The notes beneath the pieces were generated by a model that had not been told where the DNA came from, did no database searches, and worked only from the letters and a program-made list of their open reading frames with translations. Below are positions 1-6,315 of a stretch of 6,315 nucleotides of DNA, piece by piece; the stretch's first letter is position 1, and every line of letters starts with the position of its first letter. The position numbers were made by a program, and so were the translations under genes. The DNA is from CAYRIF01 sp964424205 (GTDB taxonomy: Bacteria > Bacteroidota > Bacteroidia > Cytophagales > Cyclobacteriaceae). The stretch is taken from contig CAYRIF010000222.1 in the NCBI GenBank assembly GCA_964424205.1, positions 1-6,315 of the forward strand, in the 5' to 3' direction.

Positions 1-693
1 GCCGATACCTACCGAGAGGTGAAATCTACCGCCACCACACTCCCTTTCTTTAAAAATAATGAATTTGATTATGGAAGAATTATTCCTTTTTTGGATGATA
101 ACTATACTTGGCTTGTCTATACGCTATTTGTGACATTTATTGTCACAGCAATATCCAACGGTGCCAATATCACCGACGGAATAGACGGATTGGCAGCTGG
201 TACCACAGCGATTATTGCTTTGACATTGGCAGTGTTTGCGTATTTATCTGGACGACATGATTTTAGTGAATATCTAAATATCATGTACATCCCCGACCTA
301 GGCGAGTTGACCATATTTTCTGCGGCATTGGTGGGTGCATGTATCGGATTTTTGTGGTACAATGCTTTTCCCGCACAGGTTTTTATGGGTGACACAGGCA
401 GCCTTTCGCTGGGCGGTATTATTGCTGTTTTGGCATTTTGTGTCAGGAAAGAGCTGATTATTCCATTGTTATGCGGAATCTTCATCATAGAAAATCTATC
501 GGTGATTATTCAGGTAAGTTATTTCAAATATACAAGAAAACGATTTGGTGAGGGGCGAAGGGTATTTTTAATGTCGCCACTGCATCATCATTATCAGAAG
601 AAAAATATTCCAGAAGCAAAAATAGTAACAAGGTTTTGGATTGTCGGCATTTTGCTTGCCATCATGTCATTGGCAACATTGAAACTTAGATAA
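1..693 (+). CDS. mraY: MraY, phospho-MurNAc-pentapeptide transferase (3' part)
   Basis: Integral membrane enzyme that transfers phospho-MurNAc-pentapeptide from UDP to undecaprenyl phosphate, giving lipid I. The reading frame is open from the first base, so the gene is cut at its 5' end. The 230 residues seen are roughly the C-terminal half or slightly more of the family. Numbering from the window's first codon, the motif NITDGIDGLA carries Asp59 and Asp62, FMGDTGSLSLGG carries the active-site-type Asp131, and PLHHHY carries the three-His motif at 195-197. Several hydrophobic membrane segments lie between them, and the C-terminus ends in the family's usual ATLK-R pattern. A GTG codon at 19 is internal, because the residues before it (ADTYRE) continue the same conserved stretch. 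It ends 4 bases before murD, indicating co-transcription. Identity is very secure; only the missing N-terminus is unknown. Confidence 0.97.
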   Translation, partial: ADTYREVKSTATTLPFFKNNEFDYGRIIPFLDDNYTWLVYTLFVTFIVTAISNGANITDGIDGLAAGTTAIIALTLAVFAYLSGRHDFSEYLNIMYIPDLGELTIFSAALVGACIGFLWYNAFPAQVFMGDTGSLSLGGIIAVLAFCVRKELIIPLLCGIFIIENLSVIIQVSYFKYTRKRFGEGRRVFLMSPLHHHYQKKNIPEAKIVTRFWIVGILLAIMSLATLKLR

Positions 694-697
694 GAAG

Positions 698-2050
698 ATG
701 AAGAAGAGAATAGTTGTATTAGGAGGAGGAGAAAGTGGCGTAGGAGCAGCTAGCCTAGCAAAGGCGAAGGGATATGATGTGTTCTTATCTGACAGTGGTA
801 TATTGAATGAAAAATATCGGAAAGTCCTTCTTGAAAATGACATTAATTTTGAGGAAGGGAAGCATACACCTACATTAATACTAACGGCAGATGAAATAAT
901 AAAGAGTCCAGGAATCCCTGAATCGGTTCCAATTATGAATACTATTTTCAAATCGGAGATTAAGGTAATCGATGAAATTGAGTTTGCAGCTAGGTTTCTT
1001 GATGCCAAGTTTATCGCCATTTCAGGAACAAACGGAAAAACCACAACTACGCTTCTTACCTATCATTTATTGAAAGAAGCTGGTATAGATGTTGGCTTGG
1101 CAGGGAATGTAGGTCAAAGTTTGGCGATGCAGGTCATTGACAAGCAACATGAATATTATGTGTTAGAGTTAAGCAGTTTTCAGTTGGATTATCTATATGA
1201 ATTCCAGCCTGAGGTGGCAATTCTATTGAATATCACGCCTGACCATTTGGACAGGTATTCCTATGATTTGGAAAAATATGTGGCTTCTAAATTTAGAATT
1301 GCTAATAATATGACGGCAAGTGAAAAGTTCATTTATTTTAATGAAGATAATCTGATAAACACCTTCTTAAAAAAGCAAGAATTAGCAGCATCAAAATATC
1401 CCGTTTCGTTGAATGTGAAGCTTTCAAAAGGAGCATATAAAAAAGATAGTCAGTTAAAATTTGTGGGAGTAGATGAGGGTGATTTTTCTATAGCCCTGTC
1501 AGAGGTTTCATTACGGGGAAGTCATAACATGATTAATATCATGTGTGCAGTAATGGCGGCTAGATTTGTAGGTGTTGATGAGGGTACTATCAAAGCAAGT
1601 TTAAAAACTTTTATAAATGCACCGCATAGATTAGAGTTTGTGGCAGATGTTAGCGGTATAGATTTTATCAACGATTCTAAGGCCACAAACGTTGATGCAG
1701 TGTCTTATGCGCTTGCCTCATTTGATCGCCCGTTGATTTGGATTTTAGGTGGAATTGATAAGGGAAATGATTATGGGAAACTTGATGCGATGGTAAAGAA
1801 AAATGTAAAGGCAATTGTTTGTTTGGGTAAAGAAAACGAGAAAATAAAGAAAGCCTTTTCAGGGCAGGTGGATGAAATAAAAGAAACTACTTCAGCAAAG
1901 GAGGCAGTGCAGTGGGCATACGAAATGGCAAATACGGGAGATATTGTGTTGTTGTCACCTGCCTGTGCAAGTTTCGATTTATTCGATAACTATGAAGAGC
2001 GAGGTGATAAATTTAAAGAAGCAGTAAGAGAATTAAAGAAAGTAGCATGA
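698..2050 (+). CDS. murD: MurD, UDP-MurNAc-L-alanine--D-glutamate ligase
   Basis: Cytoplasmic ATP-dependent ligase that adds D-Glu to UDP-MurNAc-L-Ala. The 450-residue protein is slightly longer than E. coli MurD (438). The N-terminal domain opens with the glycine loop VLGGGESGVG that helps bind the UDP substrate. The central ATPase domain has the P-loop GTNGKTTT at 110-117 (Lys114), ELSSFQLD with Glu157, and TPDHLDRY with His183. It also has YVASKFR with Lys198, at the same number as the carbamylated lysine of E. coli MurD. The C-terminal domain has PHRLE, then NDSKATN (Asp326-Asn331), LGGIDKG, and SPACASFDLF (420-429). All expected key residues are present. The ATG at 698 is chosen because the glycine loop follows within a few residues. 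Only a weak AAGAAG lies upstream, and translation is probably coupled to mraY, which stops 4 bases before. Confidence 0.98.
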   Translation: MKKRIVVLGGGESGVGAASLAKAKGYDVFLSDSGILNEKYRKVLLENDINFEEGKHTPTLILTADEIIKSPGIPESVPIMNTIFKSEIKVIDEIEFAARFLDAKFIAISGTNGKTTTTLLTYHLLKEAGIDVGLAGNVGQSLAMQVIDKQHEYYVLELSSFQLDYLYEFQPEVAILLNITPDHLDRYSYDLEKYVASKFRIANNMTASEKFIYFNEDNLINTFLKKQELAASKYPVSLNVKLSKGAYKKDSQLKFVGVDEGDFSIALSEVSLRGSHNMINIMCAVMAARFVGVDEGTIKASLKTFINAPHRLEFVADVSGIDFINDSKATNVDAVSYALASFDRPLIWILGGIDKGNDYGKLDAMVKKNVKAIVCLGKENEKIKKAFSGQVDEIKETTSAKEAVQWAYEMANTGDIVLLSPACASFDLFDNYEERGDKFKEAVRELKKVA

Positions 2051-2070
2051 TAGAAATGTGCAGTGTGATA

Positions 2071-2116
2071 GCCCCATCGGGGCGAAATAATAATAGCCAT
2101 GGGTGTAACCCGTGGC
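2071..2116. repeat. REP-like double-hairpin intergenic element
   Basis: Two GC-rich palindromes sit 12 bases apart in an otherwise AT-rich gap. The first pairs GCCCC (2071-2075) with GGGGC (2079-2083) around the loop ATC. The second pairs GCCATGGGT (2096-2104) with ACCCGTGGC (2108-2116) around the loop GTA: nine pairs, one of them a G-U wobble. Paired small hairpins of the form GCCCC-N3-GGGGC plus a GGGT/ACCC hairpin resemble dispersed intergenic REP-type repeats that I recall from Bacteroidota genomes, where such repeats are often linked to REP-associated (RAYT) transposases. The hairpins are seen directly; membership of a repeat family is inference, since only one copy is in this window. 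True element borders could extend to about 2060-2145. No T-run follows either hairpin, so this is not a standard intrinsic terminator. Confidence 0.6.
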
Positions 2117-2133
2117 AGGGTAGTAAACAACAA

Positions 2134-2141
2134 TAGTTTTG
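2134..2141 (+). promoter_or_regulatory. possible -7 promoter box upstream of ftsW
   Basis: The bases TAGTTTTG match the Bacteroidota -7 consensus TAnnTTTG exactly. They lie 74 bases before the ftsW start, in the only sizeable gene gap of the window, so a secondary promoter feeding ftsW-murG-murC-ftsQ would make sense here. Against it, no TTTG or TTG -33 box is found at the expected 19-21 bases upstream; that region is occupied by the right arm of the second hairpin. The motif is short and could occur by chance in AT-rich DNA. Confidence 0.25.
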
Positions 2142-2184
2142 GCGTTATTTTTTGCCTTTTTAAGCAAAAATGATGACAAAACTA
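2134..2184. repeat. nested AT-rich inverted repeat in the ftsW leader
   Basis: An outer pair, TAGTTTTG (2134-2141) with CAAAACTA (2177-2184), is a perfect 8-base inverted repeat. Inside it, TTTTTGC (2149-2155) pairs with GCAAAAA (2164-2170) around an 8-base loop. Together they could fold into one imperfect stem in the RNA ahead of ftsW, or they could be the ends of a small inserted element. The arms are AT-rich, so each match alone could be chance; the nesting is what makes it worth noting. It is not followed by a T-run, so a terminator role on the + strand is unlikely. Confidence 0.35.
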
Positions 2185-2215
2185 AAACGAGAATATAAAT
2201 AGTAAGAAAGGAAAA

Positions 2216-3373
2216 ATGAAAAATAAAGTGCAGGCTTGGGTATCAGAAAATGTAAAGGGGGATCCGATAATTTGGATTATCGCCATTGCGTTTTTGCTAT
2301 TGAGCATTTTGGTGGTCTATAGCGCTACGGGTGCTTTGGCATACAAAAGCCGTGGCGGAAATACCGAGTACTTTCTTTTTCGCCAAACAATTATGGTCAT
2401 ATTGAGCCTGATAGCCATGTGGGGAGCGCATAGAATTGATTATCGCTTTTATGCAAAGATTTCAAAAATTGCTTTGCTTGTTGCGGCGGTGCTATTGGTT
2501 TATACATGGGTTTCTGGTATTAATCTAAATAGTGCAACAAGATGGATTCAAATTCCTTGGATTAACCAACAATTTCAGCCGTCTGATTTTGCAACGTTTG
2601 CGCTGATTGTAAGCTTGGCTTCCATGCTTGCCAAAAGACAACAGGATATAAAAAACTTCAAAGAGTCTTTTATTCCCATACTCATCTGGTGTGGCGTGAT
2701 TGTGGGGCTTATTGCCCTCAGTAATTTCTCTTCAGCGATATTGCTTTTTGCAACCTGTATGTTACTGATGTTTATTGGCAGAGTGCCTCTTAAATATTTA
2801 ATGCTACTGGTGCTAGTAGGCGCAATGGCAGGCGGAATTGCACTAGCAGTAGGGCAACGATTAGAAACAGTATTGAGTAGAATTGATGACTTTATGGATC
2901 CAACAGAAATGTCTTTTCAGGGAAGGCAATCTCATATCGCAATCGCTACGGGGGGTATTGTAGGGAAAGGACTGGGACAAAGTCAGCAGCGAAACTTTTT
3001 GCCTGAGTCATATTCTGATTTTATCTATGCAATTATCATTGAGGAATATGGTTTGATTGGAGGTGCGTTGGTGGCATTTATGTATTTGGCATTGCTTTAT
3101 CGAGGAATGGTCACCACTTCAAAGAGTGACCATCCATTTGGTGGATTATTGGCAGCAGGGCTGAGTTTTGCGCTGGTATTACAGGCGTTTGTGAATATGG
3201 CGGTAGCAGTGGGATTAGGGCCGGTGACAGGTTTGCCATTGCCATTTTTGAGCATGGGTGGCACATCATTGTTGTTTACTGGTATTTCAATGGGTATTAT
3301 TTTGAGTGTGAGCAGGGGGAATCCAGATAATTTTAATAGAAATAAAAAGAAGAAAAAATCATTGGCATTTTAA
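2216..3373 (+). CDS. ftsW: FtsW, septal peptidoglycan glycosyltransferase (SEDS family)
   Basis: Polytopic inner-membrane protein that polymerises lipid II glycan strands at the division septum, working with its partner class B penicillin-binding protein (FtsI). The 385 residues show a short cytoplasmic N-terminus, a first membrane segment at about 18-37, and about ten hydrophobic segments in all. SEDS landmarks are visible: NSATRWI (105-111), the QPS motif at 121-123, GKGLGQS, and LPESYSDFIYA with Asp268, which aligns with the catalytic aspartate of RodA/FtsW. The GGTSLL motif is near the end, followed by a basic Lys-rich C-terminal tail. RodA is the main alternative, but the dcw position next to murG and murC favours FtsW. 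The QPSE-x-x-K motif is altered here to QPSDFAT. The ATG at 2216 is preceded by AGAAAGGA, a purine-rich stretch ending only three bases before it. Confidence 0.95.
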   Translation: MKNKVQAWVSENVKGDPIIWIIAIAFLLLSILVVYSATGALAYKSRGGNTEYFLFRQTIMVILSLIAMWGAHRIDYRFYAKISKIALLVAAVLLVYTWVSGINLNSATRWIQIPWINQQFQPSDFATFALIVSLASMLAKRQQDIKNFKESFIPILIWCGVIVGLIALSNFSSAILLFATCMLLMFIGRVPLKYLMLLVLVGAMAGGIALAVGQRLETVLSRIDDFMDPTEMSFQGRQSHIAIATGGIVGKGLGQSQQRNFLPESYSDFIYAIIIEEYGLIGGALVAFMYLALLYRGMVTTSKSDHPFGGLLAAGLSFALVLQAFVNMAVAVGLGPVTGLPLPFLSMGGTSLLFTGISMGIILSVSRGNPDNFNRNKKKKKSLAF

Positions 3374-3384
3374 AATATTAAATC

Positions 3385-4497
3385 ATTAATAATAAAAAAC
3401 AACCATATCGAGTAATTATAAGCGGCGGTGGCACCGGTGGACATATCTATCCTGCCATTGCGATTGCCAATACTTTACGTGCCATGCACCCCGATGCAGA
3501 GGTGTTATTCGTGGGGGCACAGGATCGTATGGAAATGCAAAAAGTACCTGAAGCCGGGTATAAAATCATTGGTTTATGGATAAGTGGTCTTCAGAGAAAA
3601 TTGACATTGGATAATCTTTCTTTCCCTTTCAAATTAATATCGAGCTTACTGAAATCGGGCAAGATTTTAAGAAACTTTAAGCCTGATGTGGTTATTGGTG
3701 TTGGTGGATTTGCTAGCGGACCACTTTTGTACAAGGCAACGCAAAAGAAGATACCTACTTTAATTCAAGAGCAAAATTCATATCCTGGAATTACTAATAA
3801 ATTGTTGGCAAATAGGGTCAATAAAATTTGTGTGGCAGACGAAACAATGGATCGGTTTTTTCCAAAAGCGAAAATGGTATTGACAGGAAATCCCGTGCGA
3901 AAGGATATTATAGAACTAGGATACAAACGTGCAGAAGGCTTAGAAAAATTCAATTTATCTGCAGACAAAAAAACAATATTGATTATAGGAGGGAGCAATG
4001 GAGCACGGATGATTAATCAAAGTATTTTGGAAAAATTGCAAGATTTGGTAGAAGCCGGAGTTCAGTTACTTTGGCAAACAGGAAAGTTTTATATAGAGGA
4101 AGTAAAGGAGAAAACAAAAGCATTCAATCTCGAGAATATCAGAATCCATGAATTTTTGAAGGAGATGGACTTGGCATATGCAGTAGCGGATGTGGTATTG
4201 AGTAGGGCAGGCGCGTTGTCAATTGCTGAGCTTTGTTTGGTAGGGAAGCCGGTTATTTTTGTGCCTTCTCCGAATGTGGCAGAAGACCATCAAACAAAAA
4301 ATGCACAAGCACTGGTAGAGAGAGACGCAGCAATTTTGATCAAAGATAAAGATGCCAAAAGTGAGTTAGTTGGCGCAGCGCTTGACTTACTGAATGATTC
4401 AGACAGACAGGTGACATTAAGTGAAAACATGAAGCAATTAGCCAAGCCAAATGCGGCTGAGGAAATTGTCAAGGAGATTTTAAAATTGGTGAATTAA
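3385..4497 (+). CDS. murG: MurG, lipid II-forming GlcNAc transferase, apparent ATT start
   Basis: Peripheral membrane GT28-family enzyme that adds GlcNAc from UDP-GlcNAc to lipid I, making lipid II on the cytoplasmic face. Numbering from ATT at 3385 gives 370 residues, a normal family length. The first glycine loop SGGGTGGHIYPA (13-24, His20) is followed by GVGGFASGP (105-113), EQNSYPG (129-135), TGNPVRKD and GGSNGAR (202-208). SRAGALSIAE (273-282) carries the donor-binding Glu282, and EDHQTKNA follows. The start is unusual: the frame is closed by TAA at 3379-3381, and between it and the glycine loop there is no ATG, GTG or TTG. The first ATG, at 3484, would delete the glycine loop. ATT at 3385 gives a natural N-terminus (x-NNKKQPYRVII); ATC at 3382 is the alternative. 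No Shine-Dalgarno is seen. The gene begins 11 bases after ftsW, and its stop overlaps the murC start (TAATG). Function is secure; the exact start is not. Confidence 0.93.
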   Translation: MNNKKQPYRVIISGGGTGGHIYPAIAIANTLRAMHPDAEVLFVGAQDRMEMQKVPEAGYKIIGLWISGLQRKLTLDNLSFPFKLISSLLKSGKILRNFKPDVVIGVGGFASGPLLYKATQKKIPTLIQEQNSYPGITNKLLANRVNKICVADETMDRFFPKAKMVLTGNPVRKDIIELGYKRAEGLEKFNLSADKKTILIIGGSNGARMINQSILEKLQDLVEAGVQLLWQTGKFYIEEVKEKTKAFNLENIRIHEFLKEMDLAYAVADVVLSRAGALSIAELCLVGKPVIFVPSPNVAEDHQTKNAQALVERDAAILIKDKDAKSELVGAALDLLNDSDRQVTLSENMKQLAKPNAAEEIVKEILKLVN

Positions 4498-5897
4498 TGA
4501 GGTTAGAGAATGTACATATTGCTTATTTTATTGGTGTTGGAGGTATCGGTATGAGTGCGCTTGCCAGGTGGTTTAACAAAAATAAAGTTATTGTAGCAGG
4601 GTATGATAAAACGCCAACCACATTGACCAGTAGGTTGATGGATGAAGGCATTGACATACACTTTGAGGATAGTGTAGATGCAATTCCGGTAGAATTGTTT
4701 GCCAATAAGGAAAATGCAATTGTCATCTATACGCCGGCCGTTCCTGACAATCATAAAGAACTTAACTATTTGAGAGACAATGATTTTGAGGTGGTAAAGC
4801 GTTCGGAAATGTTAGGTGTTATCACCAAAGATATGTTTACCGTTGCTGTTGCTGGTACACATGGTAAAACCACCACCTCATCGATGATTGCACATATTTT
4901 AAAAGACTCAGGTGCCAAATGTGCTGCTTTTTTGGGAGGAATTACTGTCAATTATAAATCAAACTTATTGATGAGTGATGATGGCAGTGCCGATAGTATT
5001 GTGGTGGTAGAAGCTGATGAATATGACCGTTCGTTTTTAACATTGTTTCCAGACATTGCCGTGATTACTTCGGCTGATCCTGACCATTTGGATATTTATG
5101 ATAGTAAAGATAAGATGCATGATTCATTCAGAGCATTTATCGATAAATTATCTGACAATGGCACACTGTTTATTCAAGAATCAATTGTCAAAGATTTACT
5201 GCCTACTAAACCAAATCGATTTAAAGCCTTTGACTACTCCATGAACAAGGGAGTTTATTTCGCCGAAAATATTAGAATAGTGGATGCTGCTTATGTTTTT
5301 GATTTCGTAGGTGGGGCACAAAAAATTAATGACTTAGCATTAAAAGTACCTGGTTTCCATAATTTAGAAAACGCGATTGCTGCCATTGCTGTTGCCTTAA
5401 AACTGGGAATTACTGTTGAAAAAATCAGAAAAGCACTGGTCTCTTATGCGGGCGTTAGCAGGAGGTTTGAATATATTTTGAAAAGGAAAGAGGTGGTTTA
5501 CATAGATGATTATGCCCACCATCCTGTGGAAATTGAATCATTCTTGAAATCGGTACGAGCCTTATATCCCGGTAAAAAGATTACAGCAGTTTTTCAGCCA
5601 CACCTTTATTCTCGAACCAAGGATTTTGCAGATTGGTTTGCCAGAAGCTTGAGTCTAGCAGATGCCGTTTTTATGATGGATATTTATCCTGCACGTGAGC
5701 AACCAATTGCTGGAGTCACTTCGGAAATCATATATAAGAATATAGAAGTTGATTTTAAAGAAAAATGTACAAAAGAAAATATCGCTGAGAAAATTATGGA
5801 GGCTGATGTGGAAGTATTGGTGACCATTGGTGCGGGGGATATAGATGTGGTGGTGGAGCCACTTAAAAAAGTATTAAAAGGAAAATATAGTGTTTAA
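4497..5897 (+). CDS. murC: MurC, UDP-N-acetylmuramate--L-alanine ligase
   Basis: Cytoplasmic ATP-dependent ligase that adds L-Ala to UDP-MurNAc, the first step of stem-peptide assembly. The 466-residue protein has the MurC-type N-terminal loop FIGVGGIGMSALA (11-23), the P-loop GTHGKTTT at 120-127 (Lys124), and VEADEYDRSF (171-180), with DPDHLDIYD just after. The C-terminal domain contains SRRFE, DDYAHHP (337-343) with the paired histidines typical of MurC, FQPHLYSRT and DIYPARE. The GTHGKT form of the P-loop and DDYAHHP separate it from MurD (GTNGKT, NDSKATN) and from MurE/MurF. An Mpl-type ligase is excluded by the dcw position and the overall match to MurC. The ATG shares one base with the murG stop (TAATG), so translation is probably coupled to murG. 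The 3' end overlaps ftsQ by 8 bases. No murB gene follows within the window. Confidence 0.97.
   Translation: MRLENVHIAYFIGVGGIGMSALARWFNKNKVIVAGYDKTPTTLTSRLMDEGIDIHFEDSVDAIPVELFANKENAIVIYTPAVPDNHKELNYLRDNDFEVVKRSEMLGVITKDMFTVAVAGTHGKTTTSSMIAHILKDSGAKCAAFLGGITVNYKSNLLMSDDGSADSIVVVEADEYDRSFLTLFPDIAVITSADPDHLDIYDSKDKMHDSFRAFIDKLSDNGTLFIQESIVKDLLPTKPNRFKAFDYSMNKGVYFAENIRIVDAAYVFDFVGGAQKINDLALKVPGFHNLENAIAAIAVALKLGITVEKIRKALVSYAGVSRRFEYILKRKEVVYIDDYAHHPVEIESFLKSVRALYPGKKITAVFQPHLYSRTKDFADWFARSLSLADAVFMMDIYPAREQPIAGVTSEIIYKNIEVDFKEKCTKENIAEKIMEADVEVLVTIGAGDIDVVVEPLKKVLKGKYSV
5876..5883 (+). promoter_or_regulatory. ribosome binding site deciding the ftsQ GTG start
   Basis: AAAAGGAA lies inside the end of murC with its AGG (5879-5881) 8 bases before the GTG at 5890. 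This is the best-placed Shine-Dalgarno-like sequence in the window, and it supports GTG over the downstream ATG codons at 5926 and 5929. Confidence 0.5.
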
Positions 5898-6315
5898 TAA
5901 AGTCAAAATATCGAAAAGTATTGTCATGATGTCGGTGGGTGTCATGCTTTTGCTATTGATTGGTTTTGTTGAAAAACGCCACCAAGACAAGGTGATTAGT
6001 CATGTGGAAATTAACTTGGCACAGGAAGATGAGAATTACTTTATCGACCAAAATGATATTCTGAAAATGCTGACCGAAAGCAATGCTGAAACAGTGATTG
6101 GCGCATCATTCAATAACATTGATTTGAGAGCAATTGAAAATAGAATTGAAAATAATAAGTTCGTGAAGGAGGCAGAGGTATTCAAAGACTTGAAGGGAGA
6201 TTTGGTGATAAATGTTTCGCAGAGATGCCCAATTGCACGAATTATCAGGGCAACAGCAGCTGATGCCTATGTGGCAAATGACGGGGTAACATTTCCGACT
6301 TCGCTAAAATATACC
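5890..6315 (+). CDS. ftsQ: FtsQ, cell division protein (5' part)
   Basis: Bitopic membrane protein of the FtsQLB complex that controls septal peptidoglycan synthesis. The frame is open to the window end (142 codons), so the C-terminus is missing. A short Lys-rich cytoplasmic tail (1-10) leads into one membrane segment (about 11-27), then a POTRA domain (about 36-112) with YFIDQNDIL, a helix around NIDLRAIENRI, and KFVKEAEVFKD. The next segment, PIARI followed by AYVANDG, is the start of the FtsQ beta domain as seen in Bacteroidota. The frame is closed by TAA at 5875-5877, and GTG at 5890 is the first usual start; ATG at 5926 would cut into the membrane segment. It overlaps murC by 8 bases, implying coupled translation. 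Primary sequence in FtsQ is poorly conserved, so the call rests on topology, the POTRA pattern and the position after murC. Confidence 0.9.
   Translation, partial: MFNKVKISKSIVMMSVGVMLLLLIGFVEKRHQDKVISHVEINLAQEDENYFIDQNDILKMLTESNAETVIGASFNNIDLRAIENRIENNKFVKEAEVFKDLKGDLVINVSQRCPIARIIRATAADAYVANDGVTFPTSLKYT

Noticed and set aside
117..488. Open frames on the - strand (117-488, 667-1044, 3765-3998, 4290-4472, 4503-4754, 4766-4951) and a + strand frame at 3828-4016
   Set aside because: They lie inside or across strongly identified conserved genes on the other frame, show no recognisable domain, and read as antisense or out-of-frame shadows.
19..693. GTG at 19 as the start of a short mraY
   Set aside because: The frame is open to the window edge and the upstream residues fit the family; the gene is simply cut by the window.
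2071..2170. Intrinsic terminator after murD
   Set aside because: Neither GC-rich hairpin is followed by a T-run; the T-rich stretch at 2148-2161 comes about 30 bases after the second hairpin, and the downstream genes are in the same pathway and direction.
3484..4497. ATG at 3484 as the true start of murG
   Set aside because: The frame upstream encodes the conserved S-GGGTGGHIYPAIAIAN segment, which is essential to the MurG fold, so this ATG is internal.
5926..6315. ATG at 5926 or 5929 as the ftsQ start
   Set aside because: Either would remove the Lys-rich cytoplasmic tail and part of the membrane segment; GTG at 5890 has a well-placed Shine-Dalgarno-like sequence.
1..6315. A previously undescribed system, CRISPR array, tRNA/rRNA gene or insertion sequence
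   Set aside because: All but the 165-base gap and a few short junctions is accounted for by well-known cell wall and division genes; no repeat arrays, transposase or RNA gene features were seen.

Overview
This window is a stretch of a division and cell wall (dcw) cluster from a member of the Bacteroidota, most likely a Cytophagales-type marine or soil bacterium. That placement is inferred from the gene order mraY-murD-ftsW-murG-murC-ftsQ with no murB or ddl between murC and ftsQ, the AT-rich composition, the weak Shine-Dalgarno signals at most genes, and the flavour of the proteins (for example the short FtsQ and the MurG start region). No species can be named from the sequence alone.

Layout: every gene is on the + strand. 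Positions 1-693 hold the C-terminal part of mraY (its start lies upstream of the window). murD follows after 4 bases (698-2050). A 165-base gap (2051-2215) then interrupts an otherwise tight gene string; it carries two GC-rich hairpins that look like a dispersed REP-type repeat, then an AT-rich nested inverted repeat containing a possible -7 promoter box. ftsW (2216-3373), murG (about 3385-4497), murC (4497-5897) and the first 142 codons of ftsQ (5890 to the window end) follow with gaps of 11 bases or less, or with overlaps, as expected for one operon.

How the genes work together: MurC adds L-Ala to UDP-MurNAc and MurD adds D-Glu in the cytoplasm. MraY moves the finished UDP-MurNAc-pentapeptide onto undecaprenyl phosphate (lipid I), and MurG adds GlcNAc (lipid II). 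FtsW polymerises lipid II at the division septum, and FtsQ is part of the FtsQLB complex that activates septal synthesis.

The window is essentially ordinary housekeeping DNA; I see no new defence, mobile or biosynthetic system. Two things deserve a second look. murG has no ATG, GTG or TTG start that would keep its conserved N-terminal glycine loop, so it appears to start at ATT (or the sequence carries an error). The double-hairpin repeat inserted between murD and ftsW is the other.
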